Shown here: positions 52,269 to 61,646 of the stretch, piece after piece | Numbering within the stretch: the first letter of the stretch is position 1 | How the letters are laid out: the number at the start of each line of letters is the position of its first letter | DNA from: JABIDZ01 sp964619405 | GTDB taxonomy: Archaea > Iainarchaeota > Iainarchaeia > Iainarchaeales > JAAZKV01 | Assembly (NCBI GenBank): GCA_964619405.1 | Contig: CAZUCF010000001.1 | Coordinates: 62,001-126,000 of the forward strand | DNA: 64,000 nucleotides | Reading direction: 5' to 3' | The notes under the pieces: model-generated | Told to the model about the DNA's origin: nothing | The model's input: the letters and a program-made list of their open reading frames with translations, nothing else | Database searches by the model: none | Position numbers and translations under genes: made by a program

Positions 52269-53045
52269 TTATCTTTTTGCTTTTGCACCATCTTTTACTG
52301 CCACACACAATTTTTTTAATTTGTTAGCAGCTTCTTTTTCAGAACCGGTTTTTTCTATTGCAGAACCAACATGAACGATATCGGCACCAGCAGAAATACA
52401 ATCAAAAGCATACTCTGGTTTGTTTACGCCACCAGCAATCAATAATGGAATAGAAATAGCTTGTTTTGTAACAGAAACCATTTCTTTTGTAACAGGACAA
52501 GGTGCTCCGCCACCAGACTCAAGAATAGCTAGTTTAGAACCCATGAATTCACCAGCAAGAGCATTAGCAGCAGCAAGATAATTCAAGTTTCTGGGGATTA
52601 ATTGTGCTCTACCCATGAAACCAACTGCCCTGCCAGGTTCAACAATAATATATGAAGTTGGGATAACTTCTAAACCTATTTTTTTTATTGGAAAAGATGA
52701 TGCAACTTGTGCCCCTGAAATATAATAAGGATCATTACTATTAAGCATTGACATAAAATAAATTGCATCAGCATTGCTTGATAGAGTAGCTATGTTTCCT
52801 GGAAAAAGAATTGTTGGAATAGAACACACATCTTTTATTGCCAAAATAGTGTCATCCAATAATTTACCTTGAGCACCTAAAGAACCGCCAACAGCAATTG
52901 CTTTTGCACCAGCTTCCTCAGCAATTTTGGATATTTTTGCTGCCTGAGAAGGTGATTGGTTAGGTGGATCAATAACCAAAAATAATGCTCCGCTCTCTTC
53001 TTTTAATTGAGTTAATAATTTTGAGTAAACTTTACCATTAACCAT
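52269..53045 (-). CDS. Geranylgeranylglyceryl phosphate synthase (GGGPS)
   Basis: A 258-residue TIM-barrel prenyltransferase that joins the isoprenoid chain to glycerol-1-phosphate, the first committed step of archaeal ether lipids. LVIDPPNQSPSQAAKI, AVGGSLGAQGKLL, LFPGNIATLS, AYIIVEPG-type SYIIVEPGRAVGF, ESGGGAPCPV and LIAGGVNKPEYA are the family blocks. I chose ATG 53045; residues before it would be a hydrophobic artefact. Confidence 0.93.
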   Translation of the reverse strand: MVNGKVYSKLLTQLKEESGALFLVIDPPNQSPSQAAKISKIAEEAGAKAIAVGGSLGAQGKLLDDTILAIKDVCSIPTILFPGNIATLSSNADAIYFMSMLNSNDPYYISGAQVASSFPIKKIGLEVIPTSYIIVEPGRAVGFMGRAQLIPRNLNYLAAANALAGEFMGSKLAILESGGGAPCPVTKEMVSVTKQAISIPLLIAGGVNKPEYAFDCISAGADIVHVGSAIEKTGSEKEAANKLKKLCVAVKDGAKAKR

Positions 53046-53163
53046 AACAAACAATAGAAAAAACAAATATAAAAAGGCATTGTTTAAAGCAAACAATTAA
53101 AATAGTTAAACAAACAAAAATGAAAAACTTTAGTTAAAAAGGGTTTTGTTATCTTGAATAAAT

Positions 53164-54408
53164 ATGGAAGAACACCTTGACGAAATCATATTAGATATTA
53201 CAAAAAAAACAGGTAAAAGTAATCAAGAAATAGAAAAATTAGTTAATGAAAAAGTAAACAAATTTTCAGGATTACTAACGAGACAAGGTGCTATTTTCAT
53301 GCTACAAAAAGAATTTGGTTTAAAAAAAGATTATTTAAAAGAAATAAAAATTAATGAGTTACAAGAAGGCATGAAAGACTTTGAAATAAAAGGCACAATT
53401 AAAACAATTTACCCTTTAAAAGAATTTGAGAAAAATGGTAAAACCGGTAAAATACTTTCTTTTTTATTAGAAGATGAAACAGGGGTAATAAGAGTAACAT
53501 TATGGAATGAGCAAATAAACAAATATGATTTAACAACAGGAAGCAAAATAAGAATAGGAAACGGTTTTGTAACAAATTACAATGAAAGAAAACAATTAAG
53601 TTTGGGGTATAATGGTGAAATTGAAATAATAGAAAAACAACTTGAAACATTTTGCAAGATAGGTGATTTGAGTGCAGGATCAAATAATGTAAATGTTGTT
53701 GGAAGATTATTAAGAAAATTTCCTTGCAAAGAATTTAACACTGAAAAAAAAGGAAAAGTTTGTAATTTTCAATTTGGCGATGAAACAGCTATTTTGAGAG
53801 CCACTGCTTGGAATGAAAAATCTAATGACTTACAAAAAATTGAAGATGGAGAAGCCATTGAAATAAAAAACGCTTATACAAAACAAGGAATGTATGGAAT
53901 AGAATTACATTTGGGTTATAATACAACAATAAATATTTCAAAAAAAGAATTACCAAAGACAATTGAAATATTAAAAGAAAATATTAAAGAAAAAAATATT
54001 AATGAATTAACAGAAAATGAAAATGTTATAATAAAAACAAAAATCAAAGAAATAAAAAAAGGAGTTTTATTTTTTAATGCGTGCGAAAAATGTGGTAAAA
54101 AAATAATTGACAAAATTTGTGAAAACTGCGGGGAAACAAATGAAACAAAAAAAGCAGTAATAAATATTATTGTTGAAGATGATACAGGAGAAATAAACGC
54201 AATTTTTTTTGGAAAAAATGCTTTAGAAGCAATTTCTTTAAAACAAGAAGGATTTGAAAAAGAATTGAGCGAAAAAAGTAATGAAAAAATAATAGAAGAA
54301 CTAAATGAAAAATTAAAAGAAAAAAAAATCAAACTATTTGGTTATGCAAAAGAAAATTCTTTTTCTGGGCAAACAGAATTCAATGTTAAAGAAATTGTGG
54401 TCGTGTAG
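53164..54408 (+). CDS. RPA-like single-stranded DNA-binding protein
   Basis: A 414-residue replication protein A-like protein with at least three OB folds (about 60-150, 160-250, 270-410; each has V-I-R-V/A-TLWNE-like FLLEDETGVIRVTLWNEQ and TAILRATAWNEK). The third carries a zinc finger with Cys pairs in ACEKCGKK and KICENCGE. It protects ssDNA in replication and repair. It is divergent from GGGPS. Confidence 0.93.
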   Translation: MEEHLDEIILDITKKTGKSNQEIEKLVNEKVNKFSGLLTRQGAIFMLQKEFGLKKDYLKEIKINELQEGMKDFEIKGTIKTIYPLKEFEKNGKTGKILSFLLEDETGVIRVTLWNEQINKYDLTTGSKIRIGNGFVTNYNERKQLSLGYNGEIEIIEKQLETFCKIGDLSAGSNNVNVVGRLLRKFPCKEFNTEKKGKVCNFQFGDETAILRATAWNEKSNDLQKIEDGEAIEIKNAYTKQGMYGIELHLGYNTTINISKKELPKTIEILKENIKEKNINELTENENVIIKTKIKEIKKGVLFFNACEKCGKKIIDKICENCGETNETKKAVINIIVEDDTGEINAIFFGKNALEAISLKQEGFEKELSEKSNEKIIEELNEKLKEKKIKLFGYAKENSFSGQTEFNVKEIVVV

Positions 54409-54425
54409 AAATCCTATTGGATTTC
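54408..54425 (+). terminator. Short hairpin at the end of the RPA gene
   Basis: GAAATCC and GGATTTC form a perfect 7-bp stem with a 4-base loop starting at the last base of the stop codon. It may help end transcription; no clear T run follows at once, so this is tentative. Confidence 0.35.
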
Positions 54426-54520
54426 TATTGTGAATGAAATAATTATTCTTCCCATTCTGTAAATAAAAAAAATAATTTATTTTTTAAAATAAATCTAAAC
54501 AAAATGTTATCTTAACAAAA

Positions 54521-55225
54521 TTATTGTCTTAACTCTATTTTTGTTGTTGCTTTACAATTATCAATTATTTTCATTATTTTATTTTTTTTCATGGGCTTCA
54601 TTTTTCTTACACTTGGTTCATATGCGTGAGCAGGATCCATTTCTTGTAAAAACCATTTCTCATTTGGAATTAACAAAGCCATTTCACCAAAATCACTAAT
54701 AGAAAGTTTTGGGTAAAGAGTTGTTCTAAATTCATGCGAAATATTTGAATTAATTATTAAGTCTAAAGAAGCTTTAATATTTTTTTGAGGAATTTGGCTA
54801 CGAGTTATTAGAGAATATTTTTTTAACGGGGCTTTCAAATCCATTGCAATATAATCTAACAATTTTTTATTAATTAATTGTTCTAAAATTTGTGGGCTGC
54901 TACCATTAGTATCAAATTTTATTTCAAAACCAAAATCCTTAATTTTTTTAACAAAATCAATTATCCCGGGCGAACAAGTCGGTTCACCACCAGTTATTAC
55001 AACCCCATCAAGCATTTTCTTGTTTTTTTTTAGAAAAGAAAAAAAATCTTCTTCAGGGATTAATTTCCTATTAGATTTTTTAAAAAACTTGTACGCAGTT
55101 AATTCTTTGTTATAACAATAAGGACAACGAAAATTACAGTTTACAAGAAAAACAATACAAGCTACTCTCCCTGGAAAATCAACAAGAGTTGTTTTTTCTA
55201 GGCCACCAATAAACATTTCACTCAC
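54521..55225 (-). CDS. nrdG: Anaerobic ribonucleotide reductase activating protein NrdG
   Basis: A 234-residue radical SAM enzyme that makes the glycyl radical on NrdD. The cluster motif is NCNFRCPYCYNKE near residue 28 (CxxxCxxC), then VVITGGEPTCSPG. The start is GTG 55225 or ATG 55216 (MFIGGLEKTTLVDFPG); both lie directly after the stop of the small glycyl-radical gene, to which it is coupled. Confidence 0.93.
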   Translation of the reverse strand: MSEMFIGGLEKTTLVDFPGRVACIVFLVNCNFRCPYCYNKELTAYKFFKKSNRKLIPEEDFFSFLKKNKKMLDGVVITGGEPTCSPGIIDFVKKIKDFGFEIKFDTNGSSPQILEQLINKKLLDYIAMDLKAPLKKYSLITRSQIPQKNIKASLDLIINSNISHEFRTTLYPKLSISDFGEMALLIPNEKWFLQEMDPAHAYEPSVRKMKPMKKNKIMKIIDNCKATTKIELRQ

Positions 55226-55369
55226 TTAAATTCTTGATTGTTGTTCTTGTGTTTTTTGAGTAGAAAACATTTTTCTATCAGCAAATTCTTCTTGTTTTCC
55301 ATCATTCCATTGTTCTACTGGCCTAATATAACCAACTACCCTACTATACACTTCACATTTTGTTTTCAT
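55226..55369 (-). CDS. nrdD: Separate C-terminal glycyl-radical fragment of NrdD
   Basis: A 47-residue protein containing KCEVYSRVVGYIRPVEQW and GKQEEFADRKMF, which is the C-terminal glycyl-radical segment of class III reductases (RVxGY, radical on Gly13). The large NrdD gene upstream ends exactly before this part. The two are separated by about 90 bases of stop-filled A/T-rich sequence, so this is an independent gene with its own ATG and GGAGATGGTATT leader, not a single frameshift. The nrdG start codon follows the stop at once. Function requires assembly of two chains. Confidence 0.85.
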   Translation of the reverse strand: MKTKCEVYSRVVGYIRPVEQWNDGKQEEFADRKMFSTQKTQEQQSRI

Positions 55370-55460
55370 AATACCATCTCCATTTTTTTCACACTTTAAT
55401 TTTAATAATATTTTTCTTATTTAAAAAAAATAAAATTAATTATTTTTACATATTCTAAAA

Positions 55461-58400
55461 TTATTTTACCACTCCTTGTTTTGTGATTTTTTGCGGGTCA
55501 TCCTCTTTTTCACAAATCGGGCAAAACTCGTGTTCCCCTGTAATATACCCGTGTATTGGGCAAATACTAAATGTTGGAGTTAGAGAAACATAAGGCATTT
55601 TGTAATTACTAGTTATTTTTTTAATTAATAATTTTGCAGCAGTTGGATTTGGGAGTCTTTCGCCTAAAAAAACATGGAATACTGTTCCACCAGTGTAAAG
55701 TGTTTGCAAAGGATCTTGTTTGTCAAGAGCTTCAAACAAATCTTGGGTGTAACCAACAGGCAATTGTGATGAATTAGTATAATACACTTGGTGTCCTTGC
55801 TTAGCTTTTGCTTCGTTCGCAACTATTATGCTAGGATATTTTTTCTTATCAATATTTGCTAATCTTCTTGATGTGCCCTCACCAGGAGTTGCTTCTAAAT
55901 TATACAAATCGCCAGTTTCTTCTTGGTAATCTGATAAACGATCCCGCATAAAAACCATTACTTTTTTTGCAAAATTTATTCCTTCTTCAGAAGAAATATT
56001 CTTTTTCATAAAATTCATTATTGATTCATTCATCCCAATCAAACCAATTGTAGAAAAATGATTCTTCCAATACTGGCCAGTTGATTTTTTCATTTCTCTC
56101 AAATAATATTTTGAGTAAGGATAAAGCCCATTTTCAGTTAAGTCTTCAAGCATTTTTCTTTTAATAACAAGAGATTCTTTTGCTAAGTCCATCATTGAAC
56201 CCAATTTTTCAAAAAACTCTTCTTCTGTTTTTGACAAATAACCAATTCGTGGCAAATTAATTGTTACTACTCCAATACTTCCTGTCATTGGCGCACTACC
56301 AAATAAACCCCCGCCTCTTTTCTTTAATTCTCTGTTATCAAGCCTAAGCCTACAACAATTATGGGTTATTGTTCCAAGAGAATGAACAAACCTGTGATTT
56401 GAAACAAGTTCAACATCATAAAAATTTTGTGTGTTATTATTTTCTTCAATTGCTTTTACTCTAACTGGATAAAATGCCCCATTAGAAATTTTTTCAACCT
56501 CGTTTGTTATAGCAGAATATTTTTGAAGGGTTTGTAAACCAACCATTCTGTTTTTATTAAGTCCGGGAACAAGATAAGTAGATTTTGCTAAAAACCCAGG
56601 GACTAATTCATTAAAGCAATTAACTGTTTGGCCAATAATGTTTTTTCCTGATTCTTTGTGGTGTAAATAAATTCTTTGAGAATTATTTTTGAATTTAATT
56701 GAATTTGTTTGACCAATTAAATTATATAATAATGATAAATCTCTTATTAACAAATTATCATTAATATGAATTTCTTGTCTTGCTTTATAACCATCCCCCT
56801 CAAAAAAACCTTCTAAAAAAGATTTTATTATTTCTTTTGGAGAATTAAACAATACTTGTGGTAAACGCCCATATTTTTTGAAACCAGAATCATAAAACAA
56901 ATTAGCTAATTCACTTTTATATAAATACGCATAATATGAATTATATCTTGGATCTTTCTTTCCTTTTAAGTTATAACCAAAATTATTTTTAACAATAGAT
57001 TTTATTTTTTCAAGAGATTTTAGTTCTCTTGCATTAAAAGTAAATTGTAAGCTACTAACTTTTTTTGTTTTATTATCAAACAAATAATTACCATCAGCCG
57101 TAAAAAATCCTAAAAAGAAAGCTAAATCTTCATCTAATATTAATCCACCGATTTTTGCTTTTTCTTTAGCAAGATAATTTGAAGCAGATTTAAGACTAAT
57201 CATATAATCTCCAATAGAAATGTCTTTAGCTAATTTTTCTTCAATACCATTTTCTGTTAAAACAGAAACAGGGTGATTAAAAGAAACTTTTATTGATTTA
57301 CCATCTTGAGTAATTATTTTACGACTTCCTTTCAAACGAGTTTTTAAAAAGTTTTTTACTGGAACCCATTCTAATGAATAATTTTTTTTAAGAGAAAGTG
57401 CTTTGATATCATACTTGTTTGATACCCAATCATTTCCACCAAAAGTCTCTACTAAATCACCAATTAATTCTCTTCTTATTTGCCCATCAATTTTCACAAT
57501 TATTTCTTCATTGTAATCAAGACACATGCTCCTTGCATCTTCAGAATCCATGTCACTATTAACAAAATTTGCGAAATAAGGTATACCATATTTTGCTGTC
57601 ATCTCCCAAATTTTTTCGTATTTACCATCACTCCAATCAAAATCTTTTGTAATATTATAAGTTGGAATTGGGAAAGTGAATATTCTACCATCATTATCTC
57701 CTTCAGTCATTACTTCTGCTAGTGTTTCATTAAACAAATCCATTTCAGCTTGGAATTCACTGTAAGTTGCTTCCATTGCTTTCCCACCAATAATAACAGG
57801 AACATTTTTCATGTTATTTGGAACCTTTAAATCAAGGGTTATATTCTCAAAAGGTGTTTGAAAACCAGTTCTAGTGGGAACATTACAATTAAAAATAAAT
57901 TCTTGAAGAGCTTGCTTTACTTCTTTTTGTGTTAAATTATCAAACCTAATAAAAGGCGCTAACAAGGTATCAAAATTTGAGAAAGCTTGCGCGCCCGCTG
58001 CTTCACCTTGAAGAGTATAAAAAAAATTCACTATTTGACCTAAGGCCGAACGAAAATGTTTTGCTGGAGCACAATTAATTTTTCCCCTTACTCCTTTGAA
58101 ACCCTCCATTAATAATTGTTTTAAATCCCAGCCAACACAATAAACGCTTAACTCACTTAAATCATGAATATGCAAATCACCATTCTTATGCGCGTTACCA
58201 ATTTCAAGAGGATAAATTTTCATTAACCAATAATTAGAAACTAAGTTTGAAGCAATGTGATTTCTCAAACCTTGTAAAGAATAAGCCATGTTAGAATTTT
58301 CTTTAACACGCCAATCCTCTTGAGTAACATAATCATCAATTACATCAAAATCAGAAAGCATTTGCTCTCGAGCCCTCATTAACTCGTGTTGGTGACGATA

Positions 58401-58661
58401 AAGAATGTAAGCTTTTGCTACTTTGTCGTGCCCTGCTTTAATTAGAACTTCTTCAACAATATCTTGTATTTGTTCTACCGTTGGAACATCGTCTTCCATG
58501 AAACGATTTTTTATTCGCTCAATAACAACACTAGCAACATGACTTGCTTTTTCAACATCAGAACCACCAACACTCTTAACTGCCTTCCAAATAGCAACAC
58601 GAATTTTTTCCTCACTAAAAGTAACTTTTGAACCATCCCGCTTGATAACAAATTTAGGCAT
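55461..58661 (-). CDS. nrdD: Anaerobic ribonucleoside-triphosphate reductase NrdD, large part, with intein
   Basis: A 1066-residue precursor; the host part is 677 residues. The N-terminal ATP-cone is KFVIKRDGSKVTFSEEKIRVAI; catalytic-domain blocks include QEFIFNCNVPTRTGFQTPF and RSM|CCRLRLD. A zinc site FSICPIHGY...FCPIC lies near the end. The chain then stops (ITKQGVVK) before the glycyl-radical loop, which is encoded by the 47-residue gene downstream. Residues 380-768 are an intein. It makes deoxynucleotides without oxygen, with NrdG. Confidence 0.94.
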   Translation of the reverse strand: MPKFVIKRDGSKVTFSEEKIRVAIWKAVKSVGGSDVEKASHVASVVIERIKNRFMEDDVPTVEQIQDIVEEVLIKAGHDKVAKAYILYRHQHELMRAREQMLSDFDVIDDYVTQEDWRVKENSNMAYSLQGLRNHIASNLVSNYWLMKIYPLEIGNAHKNGDLHIHDLSELSVYCVGWDLKQLLMEGFKGVRGKINCAPAKHFRSALGQIVNFFYTLQGEAAGAQAFSNFDTLLAPFIRFDNLTQKEVKQALQEFIFNCNVPTRTGFQTPFENITLDLKVPNNMKNVPVIIGGKAMEATYSEFQAEMDLFNETLAEVMTEGDNDGRIFTFPIPTYNITKDFDWSDGKYEKIWEMTAKYGIPYFANFVNSDMDSEDARSMCLDYNEEIIVKIDGQIRRELIGDLVETFGGNDWVSNKYDIKALSLKKNYSLEWVPVKNFLKTRLKGSRKIITQDGKSIKVSFNHPVSVLTENGIEEKLAKDISIGDYMISLKSASNYLAKEKAKIGGLILDEDLAFFLGFFTADGNYLFDNKTKKVSSLQFTFNARELKSLEKIKSIVKNNFGYNLKGKKDPRYNSYYAYLYKSELANLFYDSGFKKYGRLPQVLFNSPKEIIKSFLEGFFEGDGYKARQEIHINDNLLIRDLSLLYNLIGQTNSIKFKNNSQRIYLHHKESGKNIIGQTVNCFNELVPGFLAKSTYLVPGLNKNRMVGLQTLQKYSAITNEVEKISNGAFYPVRVKAIEENNNTQNFYDVELVSNHRFVHSLGTITHNCCRLRLDNRELKKRGGGLFGSAPMTGSIGVVTINLPRIGYLSKTEEEFFEKLGSMMDLAKESLVIKRKMLEDLTENGLYPYSKYYLREMKKSTGQYWKNHFSTIGLIGMNESIMNFMKKNISSEEGINFAKKVMVFMRDRLSDYQEETGDLYNLEATPGEGTSRRLANIDKKKYPSIIVANEAKAKQGHQVYYTNSSQLPVGYTQDLFEALDKQDPLQTLYTGGTVFHVFLGERLPNPTAAKLLIKKITSNYKMPYVSLTPTFSICPIHGYITGEHEFCPICEKEDDPQKITKQGVVK
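56358..57524 (-). mobile_element. Intein with LAGLIDADG endonuclease inside NrdD
   Basis: A 389-residue in-frame element: Cys1 in CLDYNEEIIVKIDG, block B VSFNHPVSVL, LAGLIDADG-like helices DLAFFLGFFTADGNY and IKSFLEGFFEGDGY, block F NTQNFYDVELVSNHRF, block G GTITHN, then Cys+1 of CCRLRLD. The host cysteine pair flanks a catalytic region. Both acidic endonuclease residues (TADG, EGDG) are intact. Confidence 0.94.
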
Positions 58662-59055
58662 TTTCTAACACAACCACTAATCGTGAAAAAGAAAATAATT
58701 TGAGAGTTTATAAAGCTTAACCAAAACATATACATAAAACAAAATCCTAACCAAAAAGCAAGCCGAAGTAAGAAAAAAAATAAAAAAATCGTTGAAACTG
58801 AAAAAAGTTAATTTGGAAAGCAAATTTTAAAGAGTATAAAAGTTTGGAAAAAGACTTGGTTGTTTGACAAAGAAAACACGCATAAAAAAAATATTAAAAA
58901 AAACAAATTAATTAAAATAATTTTATATTACAAAATAAATATTTAAAAAAATTTAATAAAAAATAATGAAAACAATTACTTACAAAAAAATAAGTTTGAA
59001 AAAATTAGAATTATTACAAAAATTAATTTTGTTATAATATTAAAACCAAAAAATT
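58662..59055. other. Intergenic stretch between nrdD and glyA
   Basis: About 390 bases with no supported gene. A minus-strand TATA-like CTTTATAAAC lies near 58706-58716, about 50 bp before the nrdD ATG. The rest is A/T-rich. A 23-codon plus-strand frame from ATG 58966 is too short and low-complexity to call. Confidence 0.5.
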
Positions 59056-60294
59056 TTAATCATAAAAATTAAAATCCTTGCAAAAATCTTTTACTTTTAA
59101 CTTTAATTCTTTTAATTTTGAATCATCACCTTTGTTTTTTAATGCTGAATGAATGAATTCAGCTACTTGAACCATTTCTGATTCTTTCATACCCCTTGTT
59201 GTTAGAGTTGGTGTCCCAATTCTTATACCAGAAGGATCCCAAGGAGAACCTTGCTCAAAAGGAATAGTGTTTTTATTACAATAAATCCCTGCTTTCTCAA
59301 GAGCTTTTTCAGCATCTATCCCAGAAATACCTGAAGAACGAACATCAACAAGCATTAAATGAGTATCAGTACCATTAGAAACTATTCTGTAACCAAAATC
59401 TTGTAGAGTAATAGCAAGTTTTTTAGCATTAGCAACTATTTGTTCACAATAATTCTTGAATTCTGGTTGCAAAGCCTCTTTAAAAGCAACTGCTTTAGCC
59501 GCAATAACATGCTCATGTGGGCCACCTTGCAAACCAGGAAAAACTGCTTTATCAATTTTTTCAGCAAAATCATTCTTACACATTATTACTGCACTCCTTG
59601 GACCCCTAAGAGTTTTGTGTGTTGTAGTAGTAACAACATCAAAAAAAGGAACAGGATTTTCATGAACACCAGTAGCACACAAACCACCAATATGAGAAAT
59701 GTCTGCCATGCAAAATGCTCCAACCTCATCACAAATTTCCCTAAACTTTTTAAAATCAATTTTTCTTGGGTAAGCAGTAAAACCAGAGAGAATTAGCTTT
59801 GGCCTTTCCTTTTGTGCTTGTTCTCTAATTAAATCATAATCAAGCATTTCTGTTTCCTTGTTAACACCGTATTGCAGAAAGTTATATGTTTTCCCAGAAA
59901 AATTTACTTTGTGACCATGAGTTAAATGACCTCCTTCAGTTAATTTTAAACCAAGGGCTGTGTCTCCTGGACTCATTAACGCAAAATAAGCGGCCATGTT
60001 TGCTGGGCTCCCAGAGTTAGATTGAACATTAGCGTATTCAGCTGAAAACAATTTTTTTAACCTGTCAATTGCTAATTGTTCTATTTGGTCAATAAACTCG
60101 TTACCACCATAATATCTTTTACCAGGGTAACCCTCAGCGTACTTGTTAACAGGGTAAGAACCAAGTGCTTCTAAAACTGATTTAGAAACAAGGTTTTCAG
60201 AAGGAATTAATTCTATTCCTTGCATTTGTCTTTCTTTTTCTTTTAGAATTAATTGTTCTATTTCAAAATCACTTTTTTTCAAATTCTCAAACAT
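59056..60294 (-). CDS. glyA: Serine hydroxymethyltransferase
   Basis: A 412-residue PLP enzyme that moves a one-carbon unit from serine to a folate or pterin carrier. IPSENLVSKSV, YAEGYPGKRYYGG, SGSPANMAAY and the PLP-Lys motif VVTTTTHKTLRGPR near residue 225 are diagnostic. I chose ATG 60294, preceded by GGTGTGAAA. It would supply methylene carriers for the ThyX-like protein nearby. Confidence 0.96.
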   Translation of the reverse strand: MFENLKKSDFEIEQLILKEKERQMQGIELIPSENLVSKSVLEALGSYPVNKYAEGYPGKRYYGGNEFIDQIEQLAIDRLKKLFSAEYANVQSNSGSPANMAAYFALMSPGDTALGLKLTEGGHLTHGHKVNFSGKTYNFLQYGVNKETEMLDYDLIREQAQKERPKLILSGFTAYPRKIDFKKFREICDEVGAFCMADISHIGGLCATGVHENPVPFFDVVTTTTHKTLRGPRSAVIMCKNDFAEKIDKAVFPGLQGGPHEHVIAAKAVAFKEALQPEFKNYCEQIVANAKKLAITLQDFGYRIVSNGTDTHLMLVDVRSSGISGIDAEKALEKAGIYCNKNTIPFEQGSPWDPSGIRIGTPTLTTRGMKESEMVQVAEFIHSALKNKGDDSKLKELKLKVKDFCKDFNFYD

Positions 60295-60339
60295 TTTCAC
60301 ACCAAATAAACTAATTTAATAACAAACTAAACACTAATT

Positions 60340-60400
60340 AATTTAATAATAAACTTAATTTAATAATAAACTTAATTTAATAATAAACTAAACACTAATT
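60340..60400. repeat. About 18-bp tandem repeat before glyA
   Basis: TTAATTTAATAATAAAC recurs three times in the spacer between the dTMP kinase and glyA genes. It is noncoding and pure A/T except one C per unit. Confidence 0.75.
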
Positions 60401-60438
60401 ACTTTTATAATTAATAACAAAATTTAATTTTGAAATTA

Positions 60439-61107
60439 TTATTCAATAATTTTTTTTACTTCTAAATAAATCTTTTCATGAATTTTTTCTATTGGTAATA
60501 ATGAATTATTTTCCACACATTCAATTTCTTTCCAACCAAGCGAATCAATATTTTTTTTATATTCTAAAAAAACATTTTTTTGAAATTTTGTATCTGTTTC
60601 ATGTTGGTCTTTTGTTGCACCTTTTTTATAAGACTCTGCGTTATCAACATTGTCAAGTAATTTTTGAGAAATTTCTGGAGCAACAGTTAATACAAGAGTT
60701 AAGTCTGGTTGTGGGAGTAAAGAACAAACTTCATTAATCCATTTCCAAACTTCGTCTTTTCTTTCATTTGGAGTAAGAGCTACCTGATATGTTAATGTGG
60801 AAGAAAAAAAACGAGAAAGAACTATATGTTTTCCTTTTGCAAGAACATTTTCCATTTCTTTTTTTGAATTATAAAAATCAGTCATGTAAAGCATTGCAAT
60901 AAATTCAGGAGCAAGGTCTTCTTTTTTTCCAAACTCTCCCATCAAATAATCATCAACTACTTTGCCAAACAAATTCTCGTGCTTTGGAAAATGATACCTC
61001 ACAATTTCTTTTCCATCTGCTTCCAAGCGTTCAACTAGTTTATTGTATTGAGTTGTTTTGCCAGAGCTATCAGTCCCTTCTAAAACAATTAATTTTCCTT
61101 TTTTCAT
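60439..61107 (-). CDS. Second thymidylate kinase-like protein
   Basis: A 222-residue P-loop kinase: Walker A LEGTDSSGKTTQYNKL, then a DRY-variant VLSRFFSSTLTYQVAL near residue 95 and PDLTLVLTVAPEISQKLL. It resembles the eukaryotic type of dTMP kinase more than the one at 39194. It overlaps dCMP deaminase by four bases, forming a dCMP/dTMP pathway operon. Confidence 0.85.
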   Translation of the reverse strand: MKKGKLIVLEGTDSSGKTTQYNKLVERLEADGKEIVRYHFPKHENLFGKVVDDYLMGEFGKKEDLAPEFIAMLYMTDFYNSKKEMENVLAKGKHIVLSRFFSSTLTYQVALTPNERKDEVWKWINEVCSLLPQPDLTLVLTVAPEISQKLLDNVDNAESYKKGATKDQHETDTKFQKNVFLEYKKNIDSLGWKEIECVENNSLLPIEKIHEKIYLEVKKIIE

Positions 61108-61646
61108 TTAATCCCCTTTTCATCGTGTTTTGAATTATATTGAATTGTGTCTTCAAGCATATCGTGTTCTCGCCATTCTTTTGCCCAATCATCAATATTA
61201 TAAGAAACTAATTTTCCTTCTTCATTATTACCAATAAATTTTTTCAAACCAGAATTAATAATTAATTTTTTACAAATAAAACAAGGATAAGCTAAAACAA
61301 ATTTCTCATTATTATCAACTCTTTTAACAAAATACAAGTACATTGTTCCGCCAAGCGTTGAAACCCCTGCTCGCGCAGCATTAACTATTGCGTTTTGTTC
61401 AGCGTGAACTGAACGACAAATCTCATATCTTTGACCAGAAGGAATAACCATTTCTCGTCTTAAACAATTACCTCTCTCAAAACAATCATTTGTGTTTCGC
61501 GGAGCACCAATATAACCAGTAGCAATTATTTGATCATCCCTCACAATTATTGCTCCCCCCTTAACACTCATGCAAGTTGTTCTCTGAGAAACTTCTTTCG
61601 CAATGTTCCAATAATAAGTGTCTTTATCAGGCCTATAATTAGACAT
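61104..61646 (-). CDS. dCMP deaminase
   Basis: A 180-residue zinc deaminase that makes dUMP from dCMP. Zinc motif CRSVHAEQNAIVNAA near residue 75 and PCFICKKLI near residue 115; N-terminal DTYYWNIAKEVSQRTTC is typical. ATG 61646 follows GGTGAGATTA; an upstream GTG is less likely. It overlaps neighbours on both sides. Confidence 0.94.
   Translation of the reverse strand: MSNYRPDKDTYYWNIAKEVSQRTTCMSVKGGAIIVRDDQIIATGYIGAPRNTNDCFERGNCLRREMVIPSGQRYEICRSVHAEQNAIVNAARAGVSTLGGTMYLYFVKRVDNNEKFVLAYPCFICKKLIINSGLKKFIGNNEEGKLVSYNIDDWAKEWREHDMLEDTIQYNSKHDEKGIK

Noticed and set aside
55370..55460. A simple frameshift between the large NrdD part and its glycyl-radical tail
   Set aside because: The gap of about 90 bases is filled with stops and A/T-rich spacer, and the tail has its own ATG and leader, so a one-base error does not explain it.
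58966..59037. A 23-codon frame in the nrdD-glyA spacer
   Set aside because: Too short and low-complexity; no ribosome binding site and no homology recognised.
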